Positions 19,503 through 27,827 of a stretch of 64,000 nt of DNA are shown in pieces (the first letter of the stretch is position 1; each line of letters begins with the position of its first letter). Under the pieces are notes generated by a model. It was given only the letters and a program-made list of their open reading frames with translations, ran no database searches and was not told the origin of the DNA. This DNA comes from Sphingomonas sp. Leaf230 (GTDB lineage: Bacteria; Pseudomonadota; Alphaproteobacteria; Sphingomonadales; Sphingomonadaceae), in NCBI RefSeq assembly GCF_001421745.1, contig NZ_LMKW01000010.1, positions 277,131-341,130 of the forward strand, written 5' to 3'. Both the position numbers and the translations under genes were made by a program.

Positions 19503-19692
19503 CGTGATCAACCTGCGCCTCGTTCGGAAGCAGCGGACTCGTGACGAGGCTTCATCGAAGGCGGATCGGAACCGCAGGCTGTTCGGGCGGACCATGGCGC
19601 AGAAGGCTGCGGACGCGGCCGCGAAGACTCGGATCGATAGGACGCTCGACGGCGCGAAGCTCGATTCCACCTCCGACACGTTCGAGAAATAA
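19495..19692 (+). CDS. DUF4169 family protein
   Basis: A 65-residue basic protein with the DUF4169 pattern: an opening [13 protein letters not shown], then RNRRLFGRTMAQKAADAAAK and a closing RTLDGAKLDS. It is probably an alpha-helical, nucleic-acid-rich-environment protein, but no function is established. GTG start at 19495 overlaps the GNAT stop by eight bases. Families like this are common in alphaproteobacteria and often missed because of their size. Confidence 0.8.
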   Translation: MGDVINLRLVRKQRTRDEASSKADRNRRLFGRTMAQKAADAAAKTRIDRTLDGAKLDSTSDTFEK

Positions 19693-20074
19693 CCTCGCCC
19701 TCACCCTTCCGACAGCGAAGTCGTCGCCGGGCCCCCTTTCCCTTGGCAGCGTCAAACCGAACCAACGTCCGATTTAAAATCCTGCCCCGCCAGAAGAGGA
19801 TTGATCAGGTCTGCGCCCTAGAACGGCAAAAATGGTGATAGCTTTGGTGGGACCGAAGGCAGGTCGGCCCTCGAACCCTAAGCCGCGCCGCCCGCAACAA
19901 CCACGGTGCCGATGTCCGTTGAGCGAGTACGTGTCGGTAGTTGTGCGGCATGATGCCATCCTTGTTCTCCCGCGAAACAAGATCATCAGGTGTCGAGCCA
20001 ACCGTCCTCAACTGCCTCATCACAGGAACGTCACGCGCGTCGCGCCGTTATGCCTCCGTAACAAAGGGGCGCTC
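19693..20074. other. 382-base gap without a convincing gene
   Basis: Contains the deleted copy of repeat family B (19961-19981) and the AAAGGGG ribosome-binding site of the next gene (20054-20060). Open frames here are short or run into the DUF1206 gene upstream of its conserved start. No RNA gene recognised. Confidence 0.6.
19961..19981. repeat. internally deleted copy of repeat family B
   Basis: The sequence begins CTTGTTCTCCCGCGAA and ends ACAAG. These are the two outer ends of family B (compare 14248-14305) joined with the central palindrome missing. It looks like a footprint left after excision or deletion of the hairpin. Confidence 0.55.
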
Positions 20075-20890
20075 ATGATTTCGGATGCGAATGCGACATT
20101 GCTCGCCAAACTCGGCTTCGCCGCGCGCGGGGTGGTGTATATGCTCGTCGGCTGGTTCGCGGTCGACGCGGCGTTGCGCGGTGGCAAGATCGCCGACAAC
20201 CAGGGCGCGATCGGGTCGATCGCGGACGAGGCGTTCGGCCCGGTGCTGCTCGCGATCGTCGCCGCCGGCCTGCTCGGCTACGCGATCTGGCGGCTGACCG
20301 AGGCAGCGGCCAATCCCGAGCAGATCGGCAGCGACGTCAAGGGCAGCCTCAAGCGGATCGGTCATGTCATCAGCGGGATCGCGCACCTGATTCTGGCCTG
20401 GACCGCCGCGAAGCTCGCGATGAAGACCGGATCGCGCGACGCCGCCGTCTCGCCCGGCGACGAGAGCGCGCGCGACTGGACCGCGTTGCTGCTCGACCAG
20501 CCGGCCGGGCGCGTTCTGGTCGGCGCGGTCGCAGTCGGGATCCTCGTTGCGGCGTTCCAGCAGGCGCAGAAGGCGTGGCGCGGCGACTTCATCCACGACC
20601 TGCGCGGCGACGCCCCTGCGCCGGGCTATGTCTGCACGATGGGCCGAATCGGCTACGGCGCGCGCGCGCTCGTCTTCCTGATCGTCGCGGGGCTGTTCGC
20701 GCTCGCCGCCTGGACTGCGCATGCGAGCGACGCGGGCGGCGTCGCGGAGGCGCTGGAGCGGCTGCAATCGCAACCGGGCGGCAAGTGGCTGCTGGCGCTG
20801 ACCGGTATCGGGCTGGCGCTGTTCGGTGCGTACAGCCTGGTCGAGGCGCGCTTCCGCCGGATCCATGTCGACCTGCCGGGTACCGATTAG
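20075..20890 (+). CDS. DUF1206 domain-containing membrane protein
   Basis: A 271-residue membrane protein made of three repeats of a two-helix unit. Each repeat opens with the phrase (L/I)G(F/Y)(A/G)ARG or its variant: KLGFAARGVVYMLVGW at residue 9, a weaker KRIGHVISGIAHLILAW near 92, and RIGYGARALVFLIVAGL near 190. This is the DUF1206 architecture, six helices in all. Function unknown. ATG 20075 has AAAGGGG upstream; longer open frame lacks protein character. Confidence 0.82.
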   Translation: MISDANATLLAKLGFAARGVVYMLVGWFAVDAALRGGKIADNQGAIGSIADEAFGPVLLAIVAAGLLGYAIWRLTEAAANPEQIGSDVKGSLKRIGHVISGIAHLILAWTAAKLAMKTGSRDAAVSPGDESARDWTALLLDQPAGRVLVGAVAVGILVAAFQQAQKAWRGDFIHDLRGDAPAPGYVCTMGRIGYGARALVFLIVAGLFALAAWTAHASDAGGVAEALERLQSQPGGKWLLALTGIGLALFGAYSLVEARFRRIHVDLPGTD

Positions 20891-20910
20891 AGCTTTCTTA
20901 TCCCCATATC

Positions 20911-20978
20911 CGTTCCCCCGCACAGGCGGGACACGACGGCGTTCGTGACCCTGGGCTCCCGCCTTCGCGGGAGAACAA
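20911..20978. repeat. palindromic repeat family B, copy 3 (diverged left arm)
   Basis: Right arm GGGCTCCCGCCTTCGCGGGA is intact, whereas the left arm is changed (CCCCCGCACAGGCGGGA) and the two are separated by an insert of about 25 bases. Located between the DUF1206 gene and the next plus-strand gene. Confidence 0.7.
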
Positions 20979-21051
20979 GAAAGATAGCCGGCGGCGAAAG
21001 ATCCCTAGTCATCAGGGTCTCGTTAAGACGCTGATGTTACCGGAAACCACT

Positions 21052-21426
21052 ATGTACACGATCAACTTCGACGTCCCGACCAAGACACTCAATATCGTCA
21101 CCGAGGGGTTTTGGTCGGTCGCGACGACGGCGGCGTTCTCGGCGGAACTGCTAGCCCGGGGATCGGCAGCGCGGCTGTATCACGGCCGGTTCGTCGTGCT
21201 CGCCGACCTGCGCAAGGCCGCGATCCAGCCGTTGAAGGTCGTCGATGCGCTGGAGGCGATGATGCCCAAGGCGCTGAAGGTGACGTCGGCACCGATCGCT
21301 GCGGTAGTCGCCTCGCATCTGGCCAAGCTCCAGACCGAACGTTATCTGAAGGCCGAGAATTGCCGGACGTTCCTCGACATCGACGAGGCGAAGGCGTGGC
21401 TGGCCGGGGATCACCCGCCCGCCTGA
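21052..21426 (+). CDS. STAS/SpoIIAA-like small protein
   Basis: A 124-residue soluble protein with an alternating strand-helix pattern (YTINFDVPTKTLNIVTEGFW, FVVLADLRKAAIQPLKVVDALEA, AAVVASHLAKLQTERYL, CRTFLDIDEAKAWL). This resembles the SpoIIAA/STAS-like domain of single-domain proteins in sphingomonads, sometimes used in regulation. The similarity is by pattern, not motif. A second Met 18 bases upstream (21034) is an alternative start. It is convergent with the coiled-coil gene on the minus strand. Confidence 0.6.
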   Translation: MYTINFDVPTKTLNIVTEGFWSVATTAAFSAELLARGSAARLYHGRFVVLADLRKAAIQPLKVVDALEAMMPKALKVTSAPIAAVVASHLAKLQTERYLKAENCRTFLDIDEAKAWLAGDHPPA

Positions 21427-21433
21427 GTCGCGG

Positions 21434-21922
21434 TCAGCCTTCGCTGGCCGTTTCCAGCAAAGCCGCCTCGACCTCCTCGACGCTGATACCGAACGCCCCC
21501 GCGAGCGCCGACGGCGACGCGCCGCGATCCGCCAAGGTCCGTATCCGCTTCGGATCGACGATGGTGGTGTAGCCGCGCGTATCGCGCTCCTTCTTCGTCT
21601 CCTCGCCACTCCGCGCGAGTGCGCCCGAGCGGCGGCGCTTCGAGATCTTTAGCGCTTCGACATCGTTGGTCGGCGGCGCGTTCAGTCGCGCCTCGTGCCG
21701 CGCGGATTCCTCGATCCGGCGCGCCTCGCGGGCACGTTCGCGTTCCTGGGTTAGCGCATCACGCTGGGCAATCCGCGATTCCGAACGCTGCTCGGCAGCG
21801 GCAAGGCGTTCCTGTGCACGGCGGTCTCGATCCTCCGCGCGGCGTGCGGCGCGGTCGGATGTTTCGAACAGCGGCGTCCCCGCCAGCCTGTCGCTTTTCG
21901 GCCAGCCCCAGCCGTCGGTCAT
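21434..21922 (-). CDS. coiled-coil protein of unknown function
   Basis: A 162-residue protein, not assigned to a named family. An N-terminal segment with two Trp (TDGWGWPKSDRLAGTP) precedes a highly charged Arg/Glu/Ala helix (about residues 24-85) likely to form a coiled coil. The C-terminal 40 residues (DPKRIRTLADRGASPSALAG, then AFGISVEEVEAAL) look like a small helix-turn-helix of the resolvase-tail kind. A DNA-associated role is possible but unproven. MTDGWGW (21922) is preferred over a Met six codons earlier because conserved-looking sequence begins there. Confidence 0.6.
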   Translation of the reverse strand: MTDGWGWPKSDRLAGTPLFETSDRAARRAEDRDRRAQERLAAAEQRSESRIAQRDALTQERERAREARRIEESARHEARLNAPPTNDVEALKISKRRRSGALARSGEETKKERDTRGYTTIVDPKRIRTLADRGASPSALAGAFGISVEEVEAALLETASEG

Positions 21923-22010
21923 GTCTAATCCTGTCGTCACCGGTGCGCCACCTAGAGGCGCGGAAGCGCGCTGCTAGGCGATGACATCATCAGTGACTAG
22001 GGCCCTGACG

Positions 22011-22136
22011 ATCCTCTCCCGCCAGGGGGAGGTGTCGCCGAAGGTGACGGAGGGGGAGGACACGGAACGACGGTTCGCGCGTGCCTCCCCCTCCGTCAGG
22101 CTGGCGCCTGCCACCTCCCCCTTGCGGGGGAGGATT
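22011..22136. repeat. palindromic repeat family C, copy 1
   Basis: Outer arms CTCTCCCGCCAGGGGGAGGT and ACCTCCCCCTTGCGGGGGAG, and inner arms GACGGAGGGGGAG / CTCCCCCTCCGTC, give a nested long palindrome of about 126 bases ending five bases before the stop codon of the minus-strand oxidoreductase gene. Copies at 32059-32183 and 57250-57376. Confidence 0.85.
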
Positions 22137-22140
22137 AAGC

Positions 22141-23229
22141 TTACGCGTTCGCAGTTTCGAGCGCGGGGTAGTCGATGTAGCCCTCGGGGCCCTGGCTGTA
22201 CCACGTCTTCGCGTCGTCCTGTGCGAGTGGTGCGCCGGTGCGCAGGCGCTCGGGCAGGTCCGGGTTCGCGATGAACGTACGGCCGAAGGTGATCGCATCG
22301 GCATTGCCCGAATCGAGCTCGGCCTGCGCCTCTTCGACGGTCGTGTAGTCCGAGTTCACGATCAGCACGCCGTTGAACACCTTGCGGATCGCCGGGCTGA
22401 GCTTGGGCACGTCGGTCTTGCCGAACGTACCATCGGGGCCGGGCTCGCGCAGTTCGAGGAACGCGATGCCGAGATCGGACAGTGCCTTGGCGGCTGCGGT
22501 GAACAGCGCCTCGGGGTTGCTGTCGTCGACACCCTGCGAATCACCGTTAGGCGACAGGCGGACGCTGACGCGGTCGGCGCCGGCGACCGAGATCACGCGC
22601 TCGGCCACTTCGCGCAGCAGGCGGACGCGGTTCTCGATCGAGCCGCCATATTCGTCGGTGCGGAAGTTCGCGTTGTCGCGCAGGAACTGGTCGATCAGAT
22701 AGCCATTGGCCGCGTGGATCTGCACGCCGTCAAAGCCTGCTGCCAGCGCGTTCTTGGTTGCCAGCTCGTAGTCCGCCAGCAAGCGCGGAATCTCGTTGGT
22801 TTCGAGCGGTCGCGCGACCTCGAAGTCCTTCTTGCCCTCGAAGGTGTGCGCCTGGCCTTCGGTCGCGGTTGCCGACGACGACACGGGCTGCGTCTCGTAG
22901 ACCGACGAATGGCCCTGGCGACCCATGTGCCAGAGCTGCGCGACGATCCGGCCACCAGCGGCATGGACCGAGTCGGTGACCGGCTTCCAGGCGGCAACCT
23001 GCGCGTCGGTCCACAGACCCGGCGCGAACGGCCAGCCGAGGCCTTCACGGCTGACGCCGGTAGCCTCGGAGATGATCAGGCCGGCGCTCGCACGCTGCGT
23101 ATAATATTCGACCATGATGTCGGTCGGCACCGCATCCCTGTCGGCACGCCCGCGGGTGAGCGGCGCCATGATGATGCGGTTCGGCGCGTCGACGGCACCA
23201 AGGGTAATCGGATCGAATAGGCTAGGCAT
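22141..23229 (-). CDS. alkene reductase, Old Yellow Enzyme family
   Basis: A 362-residue FMN oxidoreductase that reduces activated C=C bonds or nitro groups with NAD(P)H. The barrel begins LFDPITLGAVDAPNRIIMAP. The substrate-binding pair is in HAANGYLIDQF (His and Asn near residues 175-178), followed by DEYGGSIENRVRL and the C-terminal FMN-phosphate site ADAITFGRTFIANPDLPERL. It resembles NemA/XenA-type enzymes. ATG 23229 has AAGGAG six bases upstream. It is divergent from the DMT exporter gene. Confidence 0.92.
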   Translation of the reverse strand: MPSLFDPITLGAVDAPNRIIMAPLTRGRADRDAVPTDIMVEYYTQRASAGLIISEATGVSREGLGWPFAPGLWTDAQVAAWKPVTDSVHAAGGRIVAQLWHMGRQGHSSVYETQPVSSSATATEGQAHTFEGKKDFEVARPLETNEIPRLLADYELATKNALAAGFDGVQIHAANGYLIDQFLRDNANFRTDEYGGSIENRVRLLREVAERVISVAGADRVSVRLSPNGDSQGVDDSNPEALFTAAAKALSDLGIAFLELREPGPDGTFGKTDVPKLSPAIRKVFNGVLIVNSDYTTVEEAQAELDSGNADAITFGRTFIANPDLPERLRTGAPLAQDDAKTWYSQGPEGYIDYPALETANA

Positions 23230-23280
23230 GGAAGCTCCTTATTGGCCTGACGGGCGGAAGATAGGAGGCTACAGGGCGGC

Positions 23281-24273
23281 ATGCATCGCCCCGACCCGCA
23301 AAGATTATCTAGCGTGCCCGATACGCCGCACGGTTTGACGCCGGTTGCGGAAAGTGTTGCCGCGCCGGGACTTATCGCCTTCGCCGCGCTGGTGGTGGCG
23401 AACGTTGCGCTGGCGTTCGGGCCGTGGTTCGTCCGTGCGACCGAGGTCGGCCCGGTGGCCGCGGGGTTCTGGCGGCTGACGTTGGCGGTGCCGTTCCTGA
23501 TCGCATTGGCGGTCCAGCAGGGCGCACGGCCGACCCGGTTGAGCCGTGGCGTATGGATCGGGCTGATCGTCGGCGGCGTGTGCTTTGCGGCCGATCTCGG
23601 TGCGTGGCATCTCGGCATCCGGCGCACGACGCTCGCCAATGCAACGCTGTTCGGCAATGCGGCGACGCTGATCTTCCCTATCTACGGCTTCCTGATCGCG
23701 AAGACATGGCCAACGCGTACTCAGGGCTGGGCGCTGGTGCTGGCGGCGACGGGCGCTGCGCTGTTGCTCGGGCGGTCGTATCAACTCGATGCGAAGAACC
23801 TCGTGGGCGACCTGCTCTGCATCCTCGCGGGGCTGCTCTACACGGTCTATTTCATCCTGATGGCGCGCGCGCGGGCGACGCTCGCGCCGCTGTCCGCGCT
23901 GACCCTGTCGACGCTGGCGGGGATCGTACCGCTGCTGCTGTTCGCGCTGGCGATGGGCGAGCGCGTGATGCCGGCGCACTGGGGGCCGCTGATCGGACTC
24001 GCTCTATGCAGCCAGGTGCTCGGGCAAGGGCTGATGATCTATGCGCTCGGGCGGTTCACGCCGCTGGTGATCGGGATCGCGTTGCTGATCCAGCCGGTGG
24101 TGGCGGGGCTGGTCGGCTGGCTGGTCTATGGCGAACGGCTCGGCGCGGCGGATCTGGTCGGGGTGGTGATGGTCGCGGTCGCGCTGGTGCTCGTCCGCCA
24201 GGGCCCTCCCCCCGAATTACCTCTTGAAGACACGCTTGATACGCCTGATTTTGAACGGCAGGAGACGGTATGA
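23281..24273 (+). CDS. EamA/DMT family transporter
   Basis: A 330-residue inner-membrane protein with ten predicted helices in two EamA repeats (residues about 25-165 and 178-308), typical of metabolite exporters of the RhaT/YdcZ group. The cargo cannot be predicted. The ATG at 23281 has AGGAGG a little far upstream; a GTG at 23314 would remove 11 non-conserved residues. The 3' end overlaps coq9 by four bases (ATGA), an unusual partnership. Confidence 0.82.
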   Translation: MHRPDPQRLSSVPDTPHGLTPVAESVAAPGLIAFAALVVANVALAFGPWFVRATEVGPVAAGFWRLTLAVPFLIALAVQQGARPTRLSRGVWIGLIVGGVCFAADLGAWHLGIRRTTLANATLFGNAATLIFPIYGFLIAKTWPTRTQGWALVLAATGAALLLGRSYQLDAKNLVGDLLCILAGLLYTVYFILMARARATLAPLSALTLSTLAGIVPLLLFALAMGERVMPAHWGPLIGLALCSQVLGQGLMIYALGRFTPLVIGIALLIQPVVAGLVGWLVYGERLGAADLVGVVMVAVALVLVRQGPPPELPLEDTLDTPDFERQETV

Positions 24274-24923
24274 CCCAGGACCTTACGCTCGACGAAATCC
24301 GCGCAAAGCTCGCCCCCGGCATCGCCGCCAACGCGGCGTTCGACGGCTGGAGCGACGCCGCGCGCGACATGGCCGCGCAGGCCGAGGGGATCGACACCGA
24401 CATCGCCGCGCTCGCGTTCAAGGACGGCCCGGTCGACATGATCGACGCATGGTTCGCGCATATCGATGGCGTGATGCTCGCCACGATGCCCCCCGAGCGG
24501 CTCGCGCTGATGAAGATTCGCGAGAAGATCACCGCGCTGATCGAGGCGCGGCTCGACGCAACGTCGATCGATCGCGAATCGCTGCGGCGCGCGCTGGCAA
24601 TCCTCGCGCTTCCGCAGAATCTTGCGAAGGCTACGCGGCTCGGCTGGCGGACGGTTGACACGATCTGGCGCGCGGCCGGCGATGTCTCGACCGACTATAA
24701 TTACTACACCAAGCGGACGATCCTGCTCGGCGTGTATGCATCCACGATCACGGTGTTCCTCGACGACGAAAGCGAAGGTCTGGCCGAAACGCGCGCGTTC
24801 CTCGGTCGCCGGATCGATGGGATCATTCAGTTCGAAAAGGCCAAGGCCGGCTTCCTCAAGCGCACCGAACACGGCTTCAGCCTGTCGCGATTCGTCGGCC
24901 GCCTGCGCTATCCGACTGCCTGA
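24270..24923 (+). CDS. coq9: COQ9 family protein (ubiquinone biosynthesis)
   Basis: A 217-residue COQ9 homologue. COQ9 proteins have a TetR-like fold that binds lipid and assists the Coq7-type hydroxylation of ubiquinone precursors. Visible conserved parts are AAFDGWSDAARDMAA near residue 24, the KIREKITALIEARL segment, and the core TRLGWRTVDTIWRAAGDVST (about 124-143), followed by DYNYYTKRTILLGVYASTIT. This last region is the hallmark of the family. Translationally coupled to the exporter upstream. Confidence 0.9.
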   Translation: MTQDLTLDEIRAKLAPGIAANAAFDGWSDAARDMAAQAEGIDTDIAALAFKDGPVDMIDAWFAHIDGVMLATMPPERLALMKIREKITALIEARLDATSIDRESLRRALAILALPQNLAKATRLGWRTVDTIWRAAGDVSTDYNYYTKRTILLGVYASTITVFLDDESEGLAETRAFLGRRIDGIIQFEKAKAGFLKRTEHGFSLSRFVGRLRYPTA

Positions 24924-24953
24924 AGCCACCAACCTTCGACTAAGTGTCTCTGG

Positions 24954-24974
24954 CGCCAAGCTTTCGTTGGGATC
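24954..24974. repeat. decayed single arm of repeat family D
   Basis: CCAAGCTTTCGTTGGGATC differs at few positions from the family D arm CCCAGCTTTCGCTGGGGT, but no partner arm is nearby. It lies in the 128-base gap before feoA. Confidence 0.5.
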
Positions 24975-25032
24975 GCGAGGCGTTGAGACGGTCGTAACCC
25001 ACGACGGTTAGGGCTTCCCTTCCCCGGGCGTT

Positions 25033-25051
25033 ACTGATAATCACTCGCATC
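25033..25051 (+). promoter_or_regulatory. possible Fur-type iron box before feoA
   Basis: ACTGATAATCACTCGCATC contains the TGATAATCA core of Fur operators, and its reverse complement (GATGCGAGTGATTATCAGT) resembles alphaproteobacterial iron boxes. It ends one base before the feoA ATG, so binding would block the transcript start. No other ribosome-binding site is seen there. Confidence 0.4.
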
Positions 25052-25327
25052 ATGGACACTCGCCCCGATCGTTCCGTCAGCCTCGAAACCCTGCCGCGCA
25101 AGCAGCACGCCGTTGTTGCGGCGATCGAGTGGGCGCGGCTCGCGGGGCCAGAGGCGCGTCGCTTACGCGAACTGGGCTTCGACGAGGGTGTCGATGTTGA
25201 GGTCTTGCACCGCGCAACGCTCGGCCAGGGCCCGATCGCCTGCCGGATCGGTCGCATGACCGTCGCGCTCCGTCGTGCCGTCGCCGGCGCGATCCAGGTC
25301 TCTCCCATGCCTGCCGCGGCCGAATAA
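25052..25327 (+). CDS. feoA: ferrous iron transport protein A
   Basis: A 91-residue SH3-like FeoA, the small cytoplasmic partner of the Fe(II) transporter FeoB. The pattern EARRLRELGFDEGVDVEVLHR followed by GPIACRIGRMTVALRRAVA is the family core. It precedes feoB by nine bases. A Fur-like box abuts its start, consistent with induction when iron is scarce. No feoC gene follows. Confidence 0.9.
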   Translation: MDTRPDRSVSLETLPRKQHAVVAAIEWARLAGPEARRLRELGFDEGVDVEVLHRATLGQGPIACRIGRMTVALRRAVAGAIQVSPMPAAAE

Positions 25328-25336
25328 TCCTTTAAA

Positions 25337-27211
25337 ATGAACGCAGCACCGCTGGTTGCGCTGGTCGGCAATCCCAATGCCGGCAAGAGTGCGCTGTTCA
25401 ACGCGCTCACCGGTGCGCGCCAGAAGGTCGGCAACTATCCGGGCGTCACGGTCGAGCGGAAGGTCGGGCGGCTGATGCTCGACGACGGGCGGCCGATCGA
25501 ACTGGTCGACCTGCCCGGCGCGTACAGCCTCGAACCCTCCTCCCCCGACGAGCGCGTGACGCGCGATGTCGTCACCGGCACGCAGGACGGCGAGCGCCTG
25601 CCCGATGCGCTGGTCGTCGTCGTCGATGCCGCCAATCTCGATAACCACCTGCGCTTCACGCTCCAACTGATCGCGCTCGGCCTGCCGGTCGTGGTCGCGC
25701 TCAACATGGTCGATCTCGCCGAGCGTGATGGCCTGAAGCTCGATCCGAAGGTGCTCGAACGCGAACTCGGCGTGCCGGTGATCCCGACCGTCGCGGTGCG
25801 CAAGCGTGGCCTCGACGAGTTGAAGGCGGCCTTGTCCGGCATCGTCGTCAACGGACCGATGCGCCTCCGCAAATCCGACGGCAGCGTGCAGGACGACATC
25901 GTCACGCTCCAGCGCCGCGCCCGCCAGATCGCCACGTCCGCGACCGTATCCGAGACGCAGGTCCGTCGCTGGACGCACATGCTCGACGCGGTCGCGCTGC
26001 ATCCTGTGGCTGGCCCGATCCTGCTGCTCGCGATCATGTTCCTGATGTTCCAGGCGGTATTCAGCTGGGCACAGCCGTTCATGGACGCGATCGATGCGGG
26101 CTTCACCGCGTTGCAGGGCTTCCTGACCGCCGAACTGCCCGATTCGCTGCTCCGCTCGCTGCTGGTCGACGGCGTGATCGCAGGCGTCGGCGCGGTGATC
26201 GTGTTCCTGCCGCAGATCCTGATCCTGTTCCTCTTCATCCTCGTCCTCGAGGCGAGCGGCTACATGGTCCGCGCGGCGTTCCTGATGGACCGGGTGATGG
26301 CAAGCGTCGGGCTCTCCGGCCGCGCGTTCATCCCGCTGCTGTCGAGCTTCGCCTGCGCGATTCCGGGCATCATGGCGACGCGGACGATCGACGACGAGAA
26401 GGACCGGCTGACCACGATCCTGATCGCGCCGCTGATGACGTGCTCCGCGCGCCTGCCGGTCTACACGCTGATCATCGGCGCGTTCATCCCCAACACGCAG
26501 GTGCTGCCGTTCGTCGGGTTGCAGGGGCTGGTGATGCTCGGCCTGTACGTGATGGGCATCGTCGGTGCGTTCGTCGCCGCGCTGGTACTGCGCCGGACGG
26601 TGACCAAGGGCGTGTCGTCGGGCTTCATGATGGAGATGCCGAAATACCAATGGCCGCAGTGGCGCGACGTCGGCATCGGCCTGTGGAGCCGCGCGCAGAT
26701 CTTCCTGAAGCGTGCCGGCGGCATCATCCTGACCTCGACGATCATCCTGTGGGTGCTGCTGAGCTTCCCCAAGCCGCCCGAACAGCCCGCCGGTGCTCCG
26801 AAGATCTCGGCGGTCGATTATTCGGTCGCGGGCCGCATCGCCAACGGCATCGCGCCGATCTTCGCGCCGATCGGCTTCAACCGCGACATCGTCCTCGCGC
26901 TGATCCCGGCGATGGCCGCGCGCGAGGTCGCCGTGGCCGCGATCGGCACCGTCTATGCGATCGACGACCCCGACAGCAACCAGGGCGGAAAGGCGATGAT
27001 CGAGAACCTCCGCGGTCGCTGGAGCCTGCCGACCGCGCTCGCCTTCCTGATGTGGTTCGTGTTCGCGCCACAGTGCATTTCGACGATCGCCGTCACCCGT
27101 CGCGAGACCAATGGGTGGAAATGGCCCGCCTTCATGGTTGGCTATTTGTTCGCCGCCGCCTACATCATGGCTGGCATTACATACTGGCTGGCGGTGTTCG
27201 CCGGCCTCTGA
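25337..27211 (+). CDS. feoB: ferrous iron transporter B
   Basis: A 624-residue Fe(II) permease. The N-terminal G domain has G1 GNPNAGKS (residues 11-18), the G2 region VGNYPGVT, G3 DLPG and G4 NMVD. The C-terminal part has two Gate domains and about eight to ten membrane helices, including the [13 protein letters not shown] and SCAR-like [13 protein letters not shown] segments, the latter with the conserved Cys. At 624 residues it is at the short end of the family. Downstream ssb starts eight bases after its stop. Confidence 0.95.
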   Translation: MNAAPLVALVGNPNAGKSALFNALTGARQKVGNYPGVTVERKVGRLMLDDGRPIELVDLPGAYSLEPSSPDERVTRDVVTGTQDGERLPDALVVVVDAANLDNHLRFTLQLIALGLPVVVALNMVDLAERDGLKLDPKVLERELGVPVIPTVAVRKRGLDELKAALSGIVVNGPMRLRKSDGSVQDDIVTLQRRARQIATSATVSETQVRRWTHMLDAVALHPVAGPILLLAIMFLMFQAVFSWAQPFMDAIDAGFTALQGFLTAELPDSLLRSLLVDGVIAGVGAVIVFLPQILILFLFILVLEASGYMVRAAFLMDRVMASVGLSGRAFIPLLSSFACAIPGIMATRTIDDEKDRLTTILIAPLMTCSARLPVYTLIIGAFIPNTQVLPFVGLQGLVMLGLYVMGIVGAFVAALVLRRTVTKGVSSGFMMEMPKYQWPQWRDVGIGLWSRAQIFLKRAGGIILTSTIILWVLLSFPKPPEQPAGAPKISAVDYSVAGRIANGIAPIFAPIGFNRDIVLALIPAMAAREVAVAAIGTVYAIDDPDSNQGGKAMIENLRGRWSLPTALAFLMWFVFAPQCISTIAVTRRETNGWKWPAFMVGYLFAAAYIMAGITYWLAVFAGL

Positions 27212-27219
27212 GGGGCATC

Positions 27220-27822
27220 ATGGCAGGCAGCGTCAACAAGGTCATCATCGTCGGCAATCTGGGTCGCGACCCGGAGAGCAAGGCGTTCCAGAACGGCGGC
27301 AAGGTCGTCAATCTGCGCATCGCGACATCCGAGTCCTGGAAGGACAAGATGTCGGGCGAGCGCAAGGAAAAGACCGAATGGCATTCGGTCGCGATCTTCA
27401 ACGAAGGTCTCGCGAACGTCGCCGAGAAGTATCTCCGCAAGGGCTCGAAGGTCTATATCGAGGGCGCGCTCCAGACCCGGAAGTGGCAGGACGCGCAGGG
27501 CCAGGACAAATATTCGACCGAGATCGTGCTGCAGGGCTTCAACAGCGTCCTGACGATGCTCGACGGTCCCAACGGCGGCGCAGGCGGTGGTGCAGGCGGC
27601 GGCGGTGGTAGCCGCGGCGGTGGCGACGACTGGGCCGGCGGCGGTGGCGGCAACGACTTCGGCGGTGGTTCGTCGGGCGGCGGCGGCGGTTACGGCGGCG
27701 GTGGCGGTGGTCGTGGCGGCAGCGCACCCTCGGGTGGCGGTAGCGGTGGCGGCGCACGGGGCGGCAGCTTCGGCCAGACCGGCGGCTTCTCGGACGATCT
27801 CGACGACGACGTGCCGTTCTGA
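27220..27822 (+). CDS. ssb: single-stranded DNA-binding protein
   Basis: A 200-residue SSB. The OB fold occupies residues 1-115 ([14 protein letters not shown], then [45 protein letters not shown]). A very Gly-rich linker of about 75 residues follows, and the acidic tip DDLDDDVPF at the C-terminus recruits repair and replication proteins. It covers ssDNA in replication, recombination and repair. Position directly behind feoB is unusual compared with the uvrA neighbourhood common in other groups. Confidence 0.95.
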   Translation: MAGSVNKVIIVGNLGRDPESKAFQNGGKVVNLRIATSESWKDKMSGERKEKTEWHSVAIFNEGLANVAEKYLRKGSKVYIEGALQTRKWQDAQGQDKYSTEIVLQGFNSVLTMLDGPNGGAGGGAGGGGGSRGGGDDWAGGGGGNDFGGGSSGGGGGYGGGGGGRGGSAPSGGGSGGGARGGSFGQTGGFSDDLDDDVPF

Positions 27823-27827
27823 TCTCC

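Noticed and set aside
25163..26650. 495-codon minus-strand frame opposite feoB
   Set aside because: Antisense to FeoB and very rich in Arg, His and Asp; no domain recognisable.
27560..27790. Gly-codon-rich stretch in ssb as a possible repeat array or mobile insert
   Set aside because: It is the normal low-complexity linker of SSB, in frame and ending in the acidic tip.
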